From Bifidobacterium sp. UBA744 (GTDB lineage: Bacteria > Actinomycetota > Actinomycetes > Actinomycetales > Bifidobacteriaceae): a DNA stretch of 22,288 nucleotides. The stretch is taken from NCBI GenBank assembly GCA_002298605.1, contig DBKS01000015.1:1-22288 (forward strand). The letters are read 5' to 3'. Shown here piece by piece: positions 14,501 to 22,217 of this stretch (position 1 is its first letter; every line of letters starts with the position of its first letter). The position numbers and the translations under genes are program-made. Under the pieces are notes generated by a model. The model was not told where the DNA came from, ran no database searches, and saw only the letters and a program-made list of their open reading frames with translations.

Positions 14501-15793
14501 GATCCGAGGATGTGGGCGTTCGTGGGGCAGTCGCATAATGGCGTCGGTCGGCCAGCGAAGGACTCGACGGTGCCGGACGCGTCGAACGAGCCGCCCGAGA
14601 CGAATGAGCCGCGTACCGTCACCCTTTCCCCATCGGCGGTTGATGGCCTGTGGGCGTGCCCGGTGTGCTGGCTGCTTGAGCATCGGTTCGCCGGGCCTCG
14701 TCCCTCCAGCGCGGCTGCCGGTTTCGGCACGATCATCCACGCCGTCGCCGAGCAGGCCAGCAATGATGGCTTGGATTTGCCCGGTTGTACCGTGGACGAG
14801 ATCGCCGACCGCATGATGCGGATCTACCAGTCCATGCGTCCCGACATCGATTCGATCGACGATGTGCGCGAACGGTATGAGATGCAACGCCGCGACGATC
14901 AGGCCGCGACGATGCTCACCCACATCGCCACCTATTTCGTCGAGTCCAACGAGCCCGGCTATCCGGAGCGCAACGCCAACACCATCACGGTCGGCACGTT
15001 GGAAAACTCACGCTGCGAGGTGCCTTTCGCCGCACGGTTCGATCTGCGTGACATCACCGCCGCCTACAATGCAATCCCCGACGTGGACCCGATCAGTCCC
15101 TCGCAACTCATGGCCATCATGGGCGCGCTGGTCGGCGGCTGGCCGGAGGCCATGAGCGAAACCCTGACCGTGAGGCTGTCGGGACGCATCGATCGCGTGG
15201 AGACGCGCGTCACCGCCGACGGACGCCGACAGTATCGCCTGATCGATTACAAAACCGGTAAGAGGCCGTCGTTGTCGCAGATCTTCAGCGACCTGCAGCT
15301 GGTCTGCTACCAACTGGGCCTCGTCTTCCCCGAAACCGGGCCGCGCGGCGGGGAAGCGGTTCGCAACGCCCCCGATATCGCGCAGTCGGAACTGTTCCAC
15401 GTCGCCGAACAAGCCTACCCGGCGGAAAGCTACGCGCCGGAGAGCGCCTACCAGCCGGCGCTGTTCGCCGACGGGTCGCTGAACGCCGCCGCGTTCACCC
15501 CTCGGTACCATTACAAAAAAGCCGCGTCATTGTTCGATGCCGCCGTGCTGCCGTCCGATCCGCCGCGGGGAGTGGACGACTCCGTATGGCAGCGGTTCGT
15601 GGCGCTGCGCGGCACCCAGGCCGTGTGGGCGCTGACCATGATCGCCCGCGTGTTCTACGCGGCCGCGGCCAGCATCTCCACGCGCATCGAAGCGCATCCG
15701 CAGCCCTACCACACTGAACATTGCCGCTGCATCGGCCGCTGCCCGGCCTGTTCGGGCGTGCTGGACACCGTCGTCGAAACGAGGCAACTATGA
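11546..15793 (+). CDS. adnA: AdnA-like helicase-nuclease subunit (UvrD-like motor, RecB-family nuclease)
   Basis: The protein has 1415 residues. The N-terminal UvrD-like motor has Walker A GQPKSGKT (14-21) and Walker B VVVDDFQD (Asp282-Asp283, where UvrD has Asp-Glu). Motif III, GNPDESVQAFRG, has Glu313 in place of the usual Gln. Motif V is unrecognisable (PAGAVGRHW near 800 instead of H-x-x-KGLEW). Motif VI keeps Arg877 in ALTRA. The C-terminal PD-(D/E)XK nuclease is intact: His1065 in GTIIHA, Asp1216 in GRID, and Asp1234 and Lys1236 in IDYKTG. Cysteines 1038 and 1041 before it, and 1393, 1395, 1399 and 1402 at the end, could hold an iron-sulfur cluster as in AddB. With the overlapping next gene this should form an AdnAB-type heterodimer resecting double-strand breaks. 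It is longer than the roughly 1050 residues I recall for mycobacterial AdnA, partly because of an SR repeat (160-169) and an Ala-rich linker (about 562-602). Confidence 0.85.
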   Translation: MTKSGKTKVLLVTGQPKSGKTAFALRELLTGIDDVGQQRAFMAVSGRKVADALSDQVIRELGASAQVRPVTTLSAIAFRQISAARAQEGLAAPRLLNGAEQDALLRGVLAAHIRHVLAGESGECAVCGLLAEYFVSSSWPSLVMTQADWSDVLRMGDQASRSRSRSRSRAGDDAMLLQRGLSGAFVQQLRDMLARMNELGVSMSGENDALHALDVDRHPTARTMRLKVQWRLAFALRREYAAAIESTYAPECRLDSSLLLVEGMAAVDRLNDEALPRCVVVDDFQDVTLAGLAFLRALHRHGCHLVLVGNPDESVQAFRGSYPEYLFSQVRGWDGVEQRTLTRDRSSAPQAPSYLDLVASRVSLSIASVQDDDLPIVRRPGKLPAYRGSFPIAALDDADALPSDGSVTTGLYRSPREEIDDVVWRIKREHLGLNGSARRAWNDMAVIAHDNATVRAIGERLRREGVPVIYSSVTRPLKDEPFVQALFSTIELAGMMNRGLEACSMGLARAARYIRSRLADVMNSPLITVGANDRDEGYPARLSVAESAMDALQSLAGVVASDSVAASGVAEDATSAASSAASADVAAAASDASGTSASAALPRLVAAWRTLRAAVSDRRSRTAAERGIEVSDAILDDANAPADEGTLPFGRDAMYLLLVFDTSAADAVLASIRAVCGTRAGRADDQAEAFARAWNLVRDTAEGLSRISSRSPQYALSAAWKAAGVDKMWQRLALGNTAAGRAANDRLDVAMRLFQFAEDSTAASDITGFIDQVRAMDVEADSLAHVSPVEQAVTLATPAGAVGRHWPMVWIPAVQQDVWPNLAPRNTMFGGEDLADVMLRGRLLDDVPPAGGPSGGNPRLAGVLYAERKSLLVALTRATQTVVISAAANDETSPSDFLYGFLPERYRRDANHYTEAGDGGAYAGLDADPRGLVTAARLVLTRAAARQDAGRSPSEGGGTSWLDDARVRDAADALALLAANSMTSADPRMWAFVGQSHNGVGRPAKDSTVPDASNEPPETNEPRTVTLSPSAVDGLWACPVCWLLEHRFAGPRPSSAAAGFGTIIHAVAEQASNDGLDLPGCTVDEIADRMMRIYQSMRPDIDSIDDVRERYEMQRRDDQAATMLTHIATYFVESNEPGYPERNANTITVGTLENSRCEVPFAARFDLRDITAAYNAIPDVDPISPSQLMAIMGALVGGWPEAMSETLTVRLSGRIDRVETRVTADGRRQYRLIDYKTGKRPSLSQIFSDLQLVCYQLGLVFPETGPRGGEAVRNAPDIAQSELFHVAEQAYPAESYAPESAYQPALFADGSLNAAAFTPRYHYKKAASLFDAAVLPSDPPRGVDDSVWQRFVALRGTQAVWALTMIARVFYAAAASISTRIEAHPQPYHTEHCRCIGRCPACSGVLDTVVETRQL
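12023..12052 (+). repeat. Ser-Arg dipeptide repeat with internal palindrome in the adnA-like gene
   Basis: Five consecutive Ser-Arg pairs (residues 160-169) are encoded by a repetitive stretch. It contains a perfect palindrome with arms GATCTCG and CGAGATC around a 2-nt centre (12027-12042), and a direct repeat of TCTCGGTC. It lies between two helical parts of the motor domain, outside any conserved motif, and looks like a locally expanded linker. Confidence 0.85.
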
Positions 15794-18700
15794 GCAATCC
15801 GACCGTTGGACATATCACGCCGTCGCCGGAACAGGCGGCCGTGCTGAACGCTCCCGTCGACGCCGACGTGCTCGTGGTGGCGGGCGCCGGCTCCGGCAAA
15901 ACCTTCACGATGACCCAGCGCGTGATCCGGCTGATCGACCAGGGGGTGCCGCCCGAGCGGATCCTCGGGCTCACCTTCACGCGCAAGGCCGCCTCCGAAC
16001 TGCTGTCCCGCGTATCGGCGGTCACCTCCGAAGGCGCCCTGGCGCCGACCGTCAGCACCTACGACGCGTTCTTCCAGTCGATTGTGCGGCAATACGGTCT
16101 GCTGGTCGGCTTCGATCAGCACACCCAGCCGCTCAGCGAAGCCGGGGCGTTGCAGCTCGCCAGCCAGGTGATCGACGAGCATTTCGACCGTCTCGCCGGA
16201 CGGGACATGGGTGCTTTCGCCAGCTTGGCGTCGCAGGTCATCGCCCTGAGCAACGCCATCGGCGGCTCGATGATCGGCGGCGGATGCGACAGCATCGACG
16301 AAGGCATTGAACGCGTGCGGGCGTGGGATCACGGCTTCGCCGACTGTCTGAACCGTGCCATAGGCGACGAGCCGGTGCCCGAGAGCGAACCCGGGAAGCC
16401 GAGGAAGCCGCGCGGCAAAAAGGATATTGAGCGCAGGCTTGCGCAATGGCGTGAGGCAATGTTCGCATATCTGCACCAAGTATGTCTGATGCGAGCCGAC
16501 GATCTGCGGTCCGTGGTGGTCAAACGCGAGACGCTGCTCGACATGGTGGCCGCCTACAACAAGGCGAAGCGGCGGCTCAACATGGCCGAATTCAGCGACT
16601 TCACCATCGCCGCGTACCAGCTGGTCACCCGATTCGACTCGATCGGGGAGGAATGCCGCCGACGCTACAGTCATGTGCTGCTGGACGAGTATCAGGACAC
16701 ATCCACCACGCAGGCCATGCTGCTGGCCTCGCTGTTCCATGCCGGTGGGAGCATGGCCGACGGTCAGCGGTCGGCGGTGAGCGCCGTGGGTGACCCGTTC
16801 CAGTCGATTTACGCGTGGCGAGGGGCCAGCCCGGGCGCGTTCCGCATGTTCCAGCAGGATTTTGGCATGATTGCGCGCGGCGGCGCAGGCGGTCCGGGTC
16901 CGCGCGTGGCATATGCGGCCTTGGACGCACACCCCGGTATGGCTCCAACCAAGACCCATCTCGCGGACCCCATGGCCCTGTCGGTCACCCGCCGCAACTC
17001 CCGACTGATACTCGAGGCGGCCAATAATCTCACCTTGCCGCTGCGACGCTCGCCCCGCCGGCCTTCGAGTTCGCTGATGCATGAGGTGGATGTGCGGCCG
17101 CTGTCCGCCCTGCCGGGCAAATCCGACGGCACCTTGGGTGTGCTGGGGTATCAGACGCGCGGTCAGGAGATCGACGGCGTGGTGCGGTTTGTGCGATACG
17201 CCAGTCGGAAATGGCGCAACGCCGCTCTTGAGCGCGCCCGGGCGCAAGGTGTGGACGATCCCGGACGCGCGGTAGGCCGGGCGCCTCGCGTGGCGGTGCT
17301 GTTCCGGTCGAAAACCGCCATGCCGCTGTATCAGGCCGCATTGGAGGACGCCGGCCTCACCGTCCAAACCGTCGGATATTCGGCGATGATGGATCGCCCT
17401 GAGGTGCGGGACGTGATGGCCATCCTGCATGTGGTGGCCGATCACACCGATTCGGCGTCGCTGATGCGCCTGCTGGCCACGCCCCGGTATGCCGTGGGCG
17501 CGGAGGATTTGGCCGCGTTGGCGCATATTGCCGAGGAGATGAATACCGAATACCGTTTCCGCGCGCTGGTGGAGGCGGGCTTGGCCGACGCCGACGCGCC
17601 GCGCGGCACGTGGGCCGATGCGGTGCGCGAGCACCGCGACAAGGTGGCCAATGCGGTGTTTCTGCCCGATATGCTGCTGCGTGACGATTTGCCGTCATTG
17701 CTGAAGCGGTCGGGCGCGCTGAGCGACGGGGGCTCGGCCGCCGTCGGACGCGCCGGGATGGCGCTGCGTGCTGTGCAGCGCACGGTGGGACGCCCGATTG
17801 CCTCGTCGGTGCATGCGGCCATCGAGGCATTGGATCTTGACATCGACACGGTGGTGGCGCAGGCCTTTGCCGACGACGGTCGAAGCGATCAGGAGGATCG
17901 GGGCGGCCAGGGCGGTCGCGATGCCCGATCCGTCGCCCGTCCTTCCCCGTCCCGGGCGTCGATGAGTGCGATCGTCGATCTGGTCGACACCTATATGCAG
18001 GAGATCCCCGAGCGGCAGAACGCCACCCTGAGCGGATTCGTGGCGTGGGTCGATTCACTGGGCAGCCTTCCCGAGGAGTCGCATGGCGCGCCCGACGAAG
18101 CCGCCGACGTGATGCTGATGAGCGTGCACCAGTCCAAGGGGCTGGAATGGGATGCGGTGGCCGTGGTCGGTTTGTCCAAGGGGTCGTTCCCAACCAAGCA
18201 AGGCGACGAACTCAAGGTGGAAGCCGATGCTTCGCATCCGGGGCAGCTGGACGACAGCGGCAACTGGACGCCGCCCGAATACCGCGAATCGGCGCATACC
18301 TGGCTGAGCGATCCGGCCGCCGTACCCGTTCCGATGCGCGTGGACGCGGGCATCCTGCCGCGATTTCCCCATGACGCCCCTGTCGGCGCCGATGCCGATC
18401 CTATAGCCGCGCTCGCCGTGCTCGACGATGTGGAAAGCATCGACGACGAGGTGTTCGGCTCGATGCGTAAGGAGAAGGGCCTTGCGGACGATGACGACGC
18501 CGAGGCGATGGGCGCCGATGCGCTGGCGCTGACGCAATGCGAGGAATACGGTCGCCGCCGCCATGCCGACGAACGTCGATTGGCGTATGTGGCGTTGACC
18601 CGCGCGCGCTATGACGCGCTGCTGACGTTCTCGGATTCCGGTTCGCTCAGCCGCGACCCGTCCACGGCCGGATCTGGGGGAGCGCCGCTCAAGGCGCTTG

Positions 18701-19908
18701 ACGTGGACGGCAAGGCTTCGAATTTCTGGCTGGAAGTCCGCGATTCGCTGGCCCGCCATGCCGGCGTGGTTCGTCCCGAAGACGTTGTCGACGACACTGG
18801 CGTTGTGGCCGCCGTCGACGCCACCGCGAATCCGCTGCCGCAGTCCTCGCCTGATTTGCCTGTCGGATATTTCGTGGGCGACGATGCCAACGCTTTCATG
18901 CAGGCTGTGGTCGGTGAGGCCTGGCGCGGACCGGTGTCGCGCGACCAGTTGGACAACGCCACGCTGATGTGGCCGGGAATACTGTCCGACCGGGTGGCCG
19001 ACGCGCTGGATCGCAGTGCGGCGGCGGTGAGCAGTCGGCTTGAGGCCGCCGAACGGGATCCGCGGCTGTTGTCGCGCCCCGCGCCGAACGACTCGCTGCT
19101 GACCCGCGCGCAGTTGCTGTGCGACGACCGGGATCTGATGGGCGAACTGCTGGAGGCGGGCGGAAGCGTGCCCGCGGAGCGATTCGACGTTGCGGTTCGT
19201 GCCAAGGGCATGCGCGTGACCGCAGGCAGCCGCCAGTCCGTGACCGCCATGCAGGCACTCAGCGGGCATATGACGGACAGGGAGGCCCGGGAGTACTGGC
19301 GGGGGATCGTCCGTCCGATTCCTCGCGTCGCCTCGCCGTCCGCGCAGGCGGGAACCGTGTTCCACGCATGGGCGGAACAGGTGCTCAACGCCAAGCTCGA
19401 TCCCGACCACCCCGACGCTCCGGGGGTGGGGCCTGCCGACGACGAGTTGGGCGTATGGCAGCGCCGTCTGCTGGAATCGCCGTGGGCGAGGCGCGTGCCG
19501 GTCTGGGCCGAGCGGCAGATCGTGGTCAGCGTGCCCGAACTGTCCGGCAAGATCATCAACGGCAAGCTGGACGCCGTGTTCGCCGGACCTTTGGATCCGT
19601 CCGCCGAACAACCCGGCTCGGCGGAACGCCCCGATTCGGCCGAACGCCGTTATACGGTGGTCGATTGGAAAACCGGTCGCCGGCCGCGCACCCAGGAGGA
19701 GGTGCGGCACAAGCTCGCGCAGCTCGATCTGTATCGCCTGCTGCTGTCGAGGGTTGAGGATCTGCCCATTGGGCGGATTGACGCGGCGCTGTACTACGTC
19801 TCCGAATCGGATCCGCAACGGCGTCTGATCACCGCCGAGCCGAAAACCGATCGGGAGATCCTCTCGTCCTTCGACAAGGCCATCCCCCCGGACAGCGATC
19901 TCGACTAG
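15790..19908 (+). CDS. adnB: AdnB-like helicase-nuclease subunit (UvrD motor, RecB-family nuclease)
   Basis: The protein has 1372 residues from ATG at 15790. That start overlaps the upstream stop (ATGA), has GAGG at 5 nt (15781-15784), and puts a Q motif (SPEQAAVLNAP) at the N-terminus. An in-frame ATG at 15721 would only add residues encoded inside adnA. All motor motifs are intact: GAGSGKT (32-38), TFTRKAA, LLDEYQD (Asp299-Glu300), GDPFQSIYAWRG (Gln338), VHQSKGLEW (His780, Lys783) and YVALTRAR (Arg938). The nuclease is intact too: His1192 in GTVFHAW, Asp1261 in GKLD, and Asp1292 and Lys1294 in VDWKTG. In mycobacterial AdnAB the AdnB motor is the main translocase and both nucleases cut, which fits the contrast seen here. 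Gly/Arg/Ser-rich and Ala/Glu/Pro-rich inserts lie near 697-720 and 1271-1288. The size exceeds the roughly 1100 residues I recall for mycobacterial AdnB. Confidence 0.88.
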   Translation: MSNPTVGHITPSPEQAAVLNAPVDADVLVVAGAGSGKTFTMTQRVIRLIDQGVPPERILGLTFTRKAASELLSRVSAVTSEGALAPTVSTYDAFFQSIVRQYGLLVGFDQHTQPLSEAGALQLASQVIDEHFDRLAGRDMGAFASLASQVIALSNAIGGSMIGGGCDSIDEGIERVRAWDHGFADCLNRAIGDEPVPESEPGKPRKPRGKKDIERRLAQWREAMFAYLHQVCLMRADDLRSVVVKRETLLDMVAAYNKAKRRLNMAEFSDFTIAAYQLVTRFDSIGEECRRRYSHVLLDEYQDTSTTQAMLLASLFHAGGSMADGQRSAVSAVGDPFQSIYAWRGASPGAFRMFQQDFGMIARGGAGGPGPRVAYAALDAHPGMAPTKTHLADPMALSVTRRNSRLILEAANNLTLPLRRSPRRPSSSLMHEVDVRPLSALPGKSDGTLGVLGYQTRGQEIDGVVRFVRYASRKWRNAALERARAQGVDDPGRAVGRAPRVAVLFRSKTAMPLYQAALEDAGLTVQTVGYSAMMDRPEVRDVMAILHVVADHTDSASLMRLLATPRYAVGAEDLAALAHIAEEMNTEYRFRALVEAGLADADAPRGTWADAVREHRDKVANAVFLPDMLLRDDLPSLLKRSGALSDGGSAAVGRAGMALRAVQRTVGRPIASSVHAAIEALDLDIDTVVAQAFADDGRSDQEDRGGQGGRDARSVARPSPSRASMSAIVDLVDTYMQEIPERQNATLSGFVAWVDSLGSLPEESHGAPDEAADVMLMSVHQSKGLEWDAVAVVGLSKGSFPTKQGDELKVEADASHPGQLDDSGNWTPPEYRESAHTWLSDPAAVPVPMRVDAGILPRFPHDAPVGADADPIAALAVLDDVESIDDEVFGSMRKEKGLADDDDAEAMGADALALTQCEEYGRRRHADERRLAYVALTRARYDALLTFSDSGSLSRDPSTAGSGGAPLKALDVDGKASNFWLEVRDSLARHAGVVRPEDVVDDTGVVAAVDATANPLPQSSPDLPVGYFVGDDANAFMQAVVGEAWRGPVSRDQLDNATLMWPGILSDRVADALDRSAAAVSSRLEAAERDPRLLSRPAPNDSLLTRAQLLCDDRDLMGELLEAGGSVPAERFDVAVRAKGMRVTAGSRQSVTAMQALSGHMTDREAREYWRGIVRPIPRVASPSAQAGTVFHAWAEQVLNAKLDPDHPDAPGVGPADDELGVWQRRLLESPWARRVPVWAERQIVVSVPELSGKIINGKLDAVFAGPLDPSAEQPGSAERPDSAERRYTVVDWKTGRRPRTQEEVRHKLAQLDLYRLLLSRVEDLPIGRIDAALYYVSESDPQRRLITAEPKTDREILSSFDKAIPPDSDLD
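19600..19653 (+). repeat. Three 18-bp imperfect repeats inside the adnB nuclease domain
   Basis: Each unit encodes SAE(Q/R) plus two residues: SAEQPG, SAERPD and SAERRY (residues 1271-1288). They separate the catalytic Asp1261 from the Asp1292/Lys1294 motif, so the loop between two active-site strands is lengthened. The unit keeps the reading frame. Confidence 0.8.
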
Positions 19909-19917
19909 GGGCCTTCG

Positions 19918-19933
19918 CCCGGCCCTCGCCGGG
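19918..19933 (+). terminator. Short GC hairpin after the adnB-like gene
   Basis: CCCGGC and GCCGGG pair around a 4-nt loop, 10 bases after the stop, followed by only two T residues. It may slow or partly end transcription but is a weak intrinsic terminator. Confidence 0.3.
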
Positions 19934-19962
19934 TTGCGCGCCGGCCCGATGCCTGATAGCGT
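19934..19962 (+). promoter_or_regulatory. Candidate promoter for the acetyltransferase-transporter pair
   Basis: TTGCGC (19934-19939) and TAGCGT (19957-19962) are 17 bp apart, a standard spacing, with partial matches to TTGACA and TATAAT. An inverted repeat ATGGG-TCCT-CCCAT (19965-19978) follows at the expected transcription start and could be an operator or a small 5' hairpin. Confidence 0.35.
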
Positions 19963-20010
19963 CGATGGGTCCTCCCATAGGGCCGCACAACGTTGTAAGG
20001 AGCTGAACTC

Positions 20011-20769
20011 ATGTGCGCCGCGGATGCCGCTCAGTCGGATCGTGTAGTCTATCGTCCCATCGTCTGGGACGATGTCGAAAGCATTGTCGAGGAATTCAAC
20101 AGAACGTGGGGCGTTGCCGGCCCGGGTGCCGCGACGCCGTTCAGCAGGGAGCTGTCGAGGCATTTCGTCCTGCACTATCTTGAACCCACCACACGCGGCG
20201 AGATCGCCGAATCGTCCGATGGACGTTTCCTAGGCGTGACCCTGGCTCGCATCGATGGCGATCCGGTGCTGTTTCCCCAGGCCGCACCCCAGTTGGCGGC
20301 GGTGGACGAACAGCTGAAGGCCACCGACGACGGGGCGCTCGGGTTGTCGGAAACGGTCGCCTGGCATGTGCTGGAGGAAGATATGGAAGCCGCCGTCGGC
20401 ATCAACCAGCGCACCGGAGCCGAGCTGGAACTGTTCCTGGTGGCCGAGGAGGCGCGAGGCCATCGGGTGGGCGGCACCCTATGGCGCCGATTCCAGGCGG
20501 CGTTGCGCGATCATGCGGTGCGGCGCTTCTATCTGCACACCGACTCCAGCTGCGATGTGGGCTTCTATGATCATCAGGGCTTGCAATGCGTGGCTTGCCG
20601 CTTTGTCCATGTGCCGGAGCGCAGACGGTTCCTCGAGGATCGCCGCCGCGCCGAATGCGCCGATCTCACCGACATGTTCGCCGATCGTCCCGGTGCCGAC
20701 GACTGCTTCATCTACGAGGGGGCGGTTACGCCGCAGCCGGTTGAGAACGGTCGGAGGGGAGCGCGTTGA
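20011..20769 (+). CDS. GNAT-family N-acetyltransferase
   Basis: The protein has 252 residues. It begins with a GNAT-like first strand and helix (VVYRPIVWDDVESIVEEF, residues 12-29). The acetyl-CoA loop is ELELFLVAEEARGHRVGGTLW, with Arg149-Gly150-His-Arg-Val-Gly154-Gly155 as the Q/RxxGxG/A-type pyrophosphate loop. RRFYLHTDSSCDVGFYDHQGLQ then fits motif B and the substrate-side strand. The acyl acceptor cannot be told from sequence. It is longer than a minimal GNAT (about 150-180 residues) because of an inserted middle region (about 80-125) and a charged tail. AAGGAG (19997-20002) lies 8 nt before the ATG. The stop overlaps the transporter ATG by one base, so the two are coupled, and the pair may modify and export the same compound (inference). 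Confidence 0.85.
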   Translation: MCAADAAQSDRVVYRPIVWDDVESIVEEFNRTWGVAGPGAATPFSRELSRHFVLHYLEPTTRGEIAESSDGRFLGVTLARIDGDPVLFPQAAPQLAAVDEQLKATDDGALGLSETVAWHVLEEDMEAAVGINQRTGAELELFLVAEEARGHRVGGTLWRRFQAALRDHAVRRFYLHTDSSCDVGFYDHQGLQCVACRFVHVPERRRFLEDRRRAECADLTDMFADRPGADDCFIYEGAVTPQPVENGRRGAR

Positions 20770-22031
20770 TGGCGGATCGTTCCCGATCTCCGTATGCGCG
20801 GCTGTTCGAGCTGCCCGGGGCCAAGGCGTTCTGTCTGTCCGCCGCGATTGCGCGACTGCCGATTTCGATGATGGGACTGGGCATTGTGCTCGCCTTGAAT
20901 CATCTGTACGACAATTGGACCGTCGCCGGTTCGATGAGCGCCGCGTATATCTTTGCCGCCGCCATCGTCACGCCGTTCTATGCGCGGCTGTTCGACCGCT
21001 TCGGCCAGCGCCGTCTGGGATTCGTGACGCTGGCTGTGCAGGTCGTCGCTCTGCTCGCCTTCGCCACCGGCGCCGCGCTGCGCATTCCCATTCCGGCGCT
21101 GTTCGTGTTGGCCGTGATCACCGGATTGTCGCAATTCTCCATCGGCGCGCTGGTGCGAACCCGCTGGTCGTATGCGCTGCGGGGCCATGCCGACGAGGAG
21201 AGCCTGCTCAACACCGCCTATGCGCTCGAGGCCGCCATCGACGAGATCGTGTTCATCGTCGGGCCGATTCTCGCCGCCTTCCTGGCCACGTCGGTGCATC
21301 CGGTCTCCCAGCTGTATGCGCCCGCTCTGGCCGCGGGAGCCGGCGGTCTGGTGTTCTTCTCGCTCAGGGGCACGGCGCCCGCGGTTATGATGCCGGTCCA
21401 GGTGGAGGGCAATCGTCGTCCCGCGTCCGATCGGGGGGAGCCGCTGCGTTCGGCGCTGCTGTATCCGGGTGTGTGGATTGTGGTGCTGGTGTTTGTGGTG
21501 TTCAACATGAGTTTCACGGCTTTTGACGTTTCGATCACCGCCACGATGAAGTCGATGGGTCTTGAGCGGATGGTCGGTCTGCAGCTGGCCATGTTCGCGG
21601 TCGGCTCGTGCGCCGGGGCGTTCATCTTCGGATCGCGCCGGTTCCCGGGATCGCACTGGCGGCTGATGGTGCTGTTTCTCTGCGCGCTCGCCCTCGGGTA
21701 CGTGGGATTCCGCCTGGCGATACATCATCTGGTGGTGCTCGCGCTGCTGGAGGTCGTCACCGGATTGTTCGTTTCGCCGATGTTCGCCACGGGCAATCTC
21801 ATCGTGAAGGACGTTGTGCCCGCGCAGCGGCTCACCGAAGGGTTGGCGTGGGTGACCACCGGTGGCTCGGTCGGCGCATCGTTGGGGTCGTCGATCAGCG
21901 GCATCGTGCTCGATGCGGGCGGTCCGCGGCTCGGCATGGTGATGCCGTTCCTGTTCGCTGCCTGCGCGGTGCCGTTCGCCATTCTCGGATGGGTGCTGAA
22001 CCGTCGTCGCTCGCGATGCCGCGGGATGTGA
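20769..22031 (+). CDS. MFS transporter
   Basis: The protein has 420 residues from ATG at 20769, which shares its A with the acetyltransferase stop (TGATG). GGAGGGG (20753-20759) lies 9 nt upstream. An in-frame TTG one codon earlier is less likely. The protein is hydrophobic throughout with about twelve membrane segments in two halves. Between helices 2 and 3 there is an MFS motif-A-like loop, YARLFDRFGQRR (about 71-82). Near residues 139-165 is LRGHADEESLLNTAYALEAAIDE, a conserved-looking polar stretch I associate with actinobacterial MFS proteins of unassigned substrate. A central cytoplasmic loop (about 205-228, Arg/Gly/Asp-rich) divides the halves. The family moves small molecules with ion gradients, most often as efflux. 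No substrate can be named. Confidence 0.88.
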   Translation: MADRSRSPYARLFELPGAKAFCLSAAIARLPISMMGLGIVLALNHLYDNWTVAGSMSAAYIFAAAIVTPFYARLFDRFGQRRLGFVTLAVQVVALLAFATGAALRIPIPALFVLAVITGLSQFSIGALVRTRWSYALRGHADEESLLNTAYALEAAIDEIVFIVGPILAAFLATSVHPVSQLYAPALAAGAGGLVFFSLRGTAPAVMMPVQVEGNRRPASDRGEPLRSALLYPGVWIVVLVFVVFNMSFTAFDVSITATMKSMGLERMVGLQLAMFAVGSCAGAFIFGSRRFPGSHWRLMVLFLCALALGYVGFRLAIHHLVVLALLEVVTGLFVSPMFATGNLIVKDVVPAQRLTEGLAWVTTGGSVGASLGSSISGIVLDAGGPRLGMVMPFLFAACAVPFAILGWVLNRRRSRCRGM

Positions 22032-22035
22032 AAAG

Positions 22036-22079
22036 AGACGCCCGAACCGGCTGAAAGGAGATTTCCGGTTCGGGCGTCT
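22036..22079. terminator. Strong hairpin terminator between convergent genes
   Basis: A perfect 15-bp stem (AGACGCCCGAACCGG with its complement) encloses a 14-nt loop and starts 5 bases after the transporter stop. In the minus direction it is followed by CTCTTTTCAC, giving a short U tract. In the plus direction there is no U run. It should end transcription of the minus-strand gene at the right edge well, and of the transporter gene less cleanly. Confidence 0.85.
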
Positions 22080-22217
22080 GTCATCGCCTGGGCGCTTCTT
22101 GAAGGGGGAGGTGTGCGCCGCGGTGGCGATGGTGCTGGGGTACGTATGCTATGGAGAGACATTCACCGAATGCGATCGGCAATGATCTCATCCACCGCAC
22201 AGTATACTCGCAGGTCG
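22080..22217. other. Intergenic stretch with no recognised feature
   Basis: This stretch lies between the convergent hairpin and the stop of the right-edge gene. A GTG preceded by GGGGGAGG on the plus strand (near 22112) opens a frame that runs to the window edge, but it is antisense to the right-edge gene and codes for nothing I recognise. Confidence 0.5.

Noticed and set aside
15721..15789. Earlier in-frame ATG for the adnB-like gene
   Set aside because: It would place 23 extra residues inside the adnA cysteine-coding end. ATG at 15790 has a better ribosome binding site and the usual ATGA overlap.
15706..17634. 642-residue open frame on the minus strand across the adnA/adnB region
   Set aside because: It is antisense to a gene with complete helicase motifs and has no recognisable domain. 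Long antisense frames are expected at this GC content.
18055..20175. 706-residue open frame on the minus strand
   Set aside because: It covers the end of the adnB-like gene and the start of the acetyltransferase gene in reverse. Composition is Arg/His/Gly-rich shadow coding with no motif.
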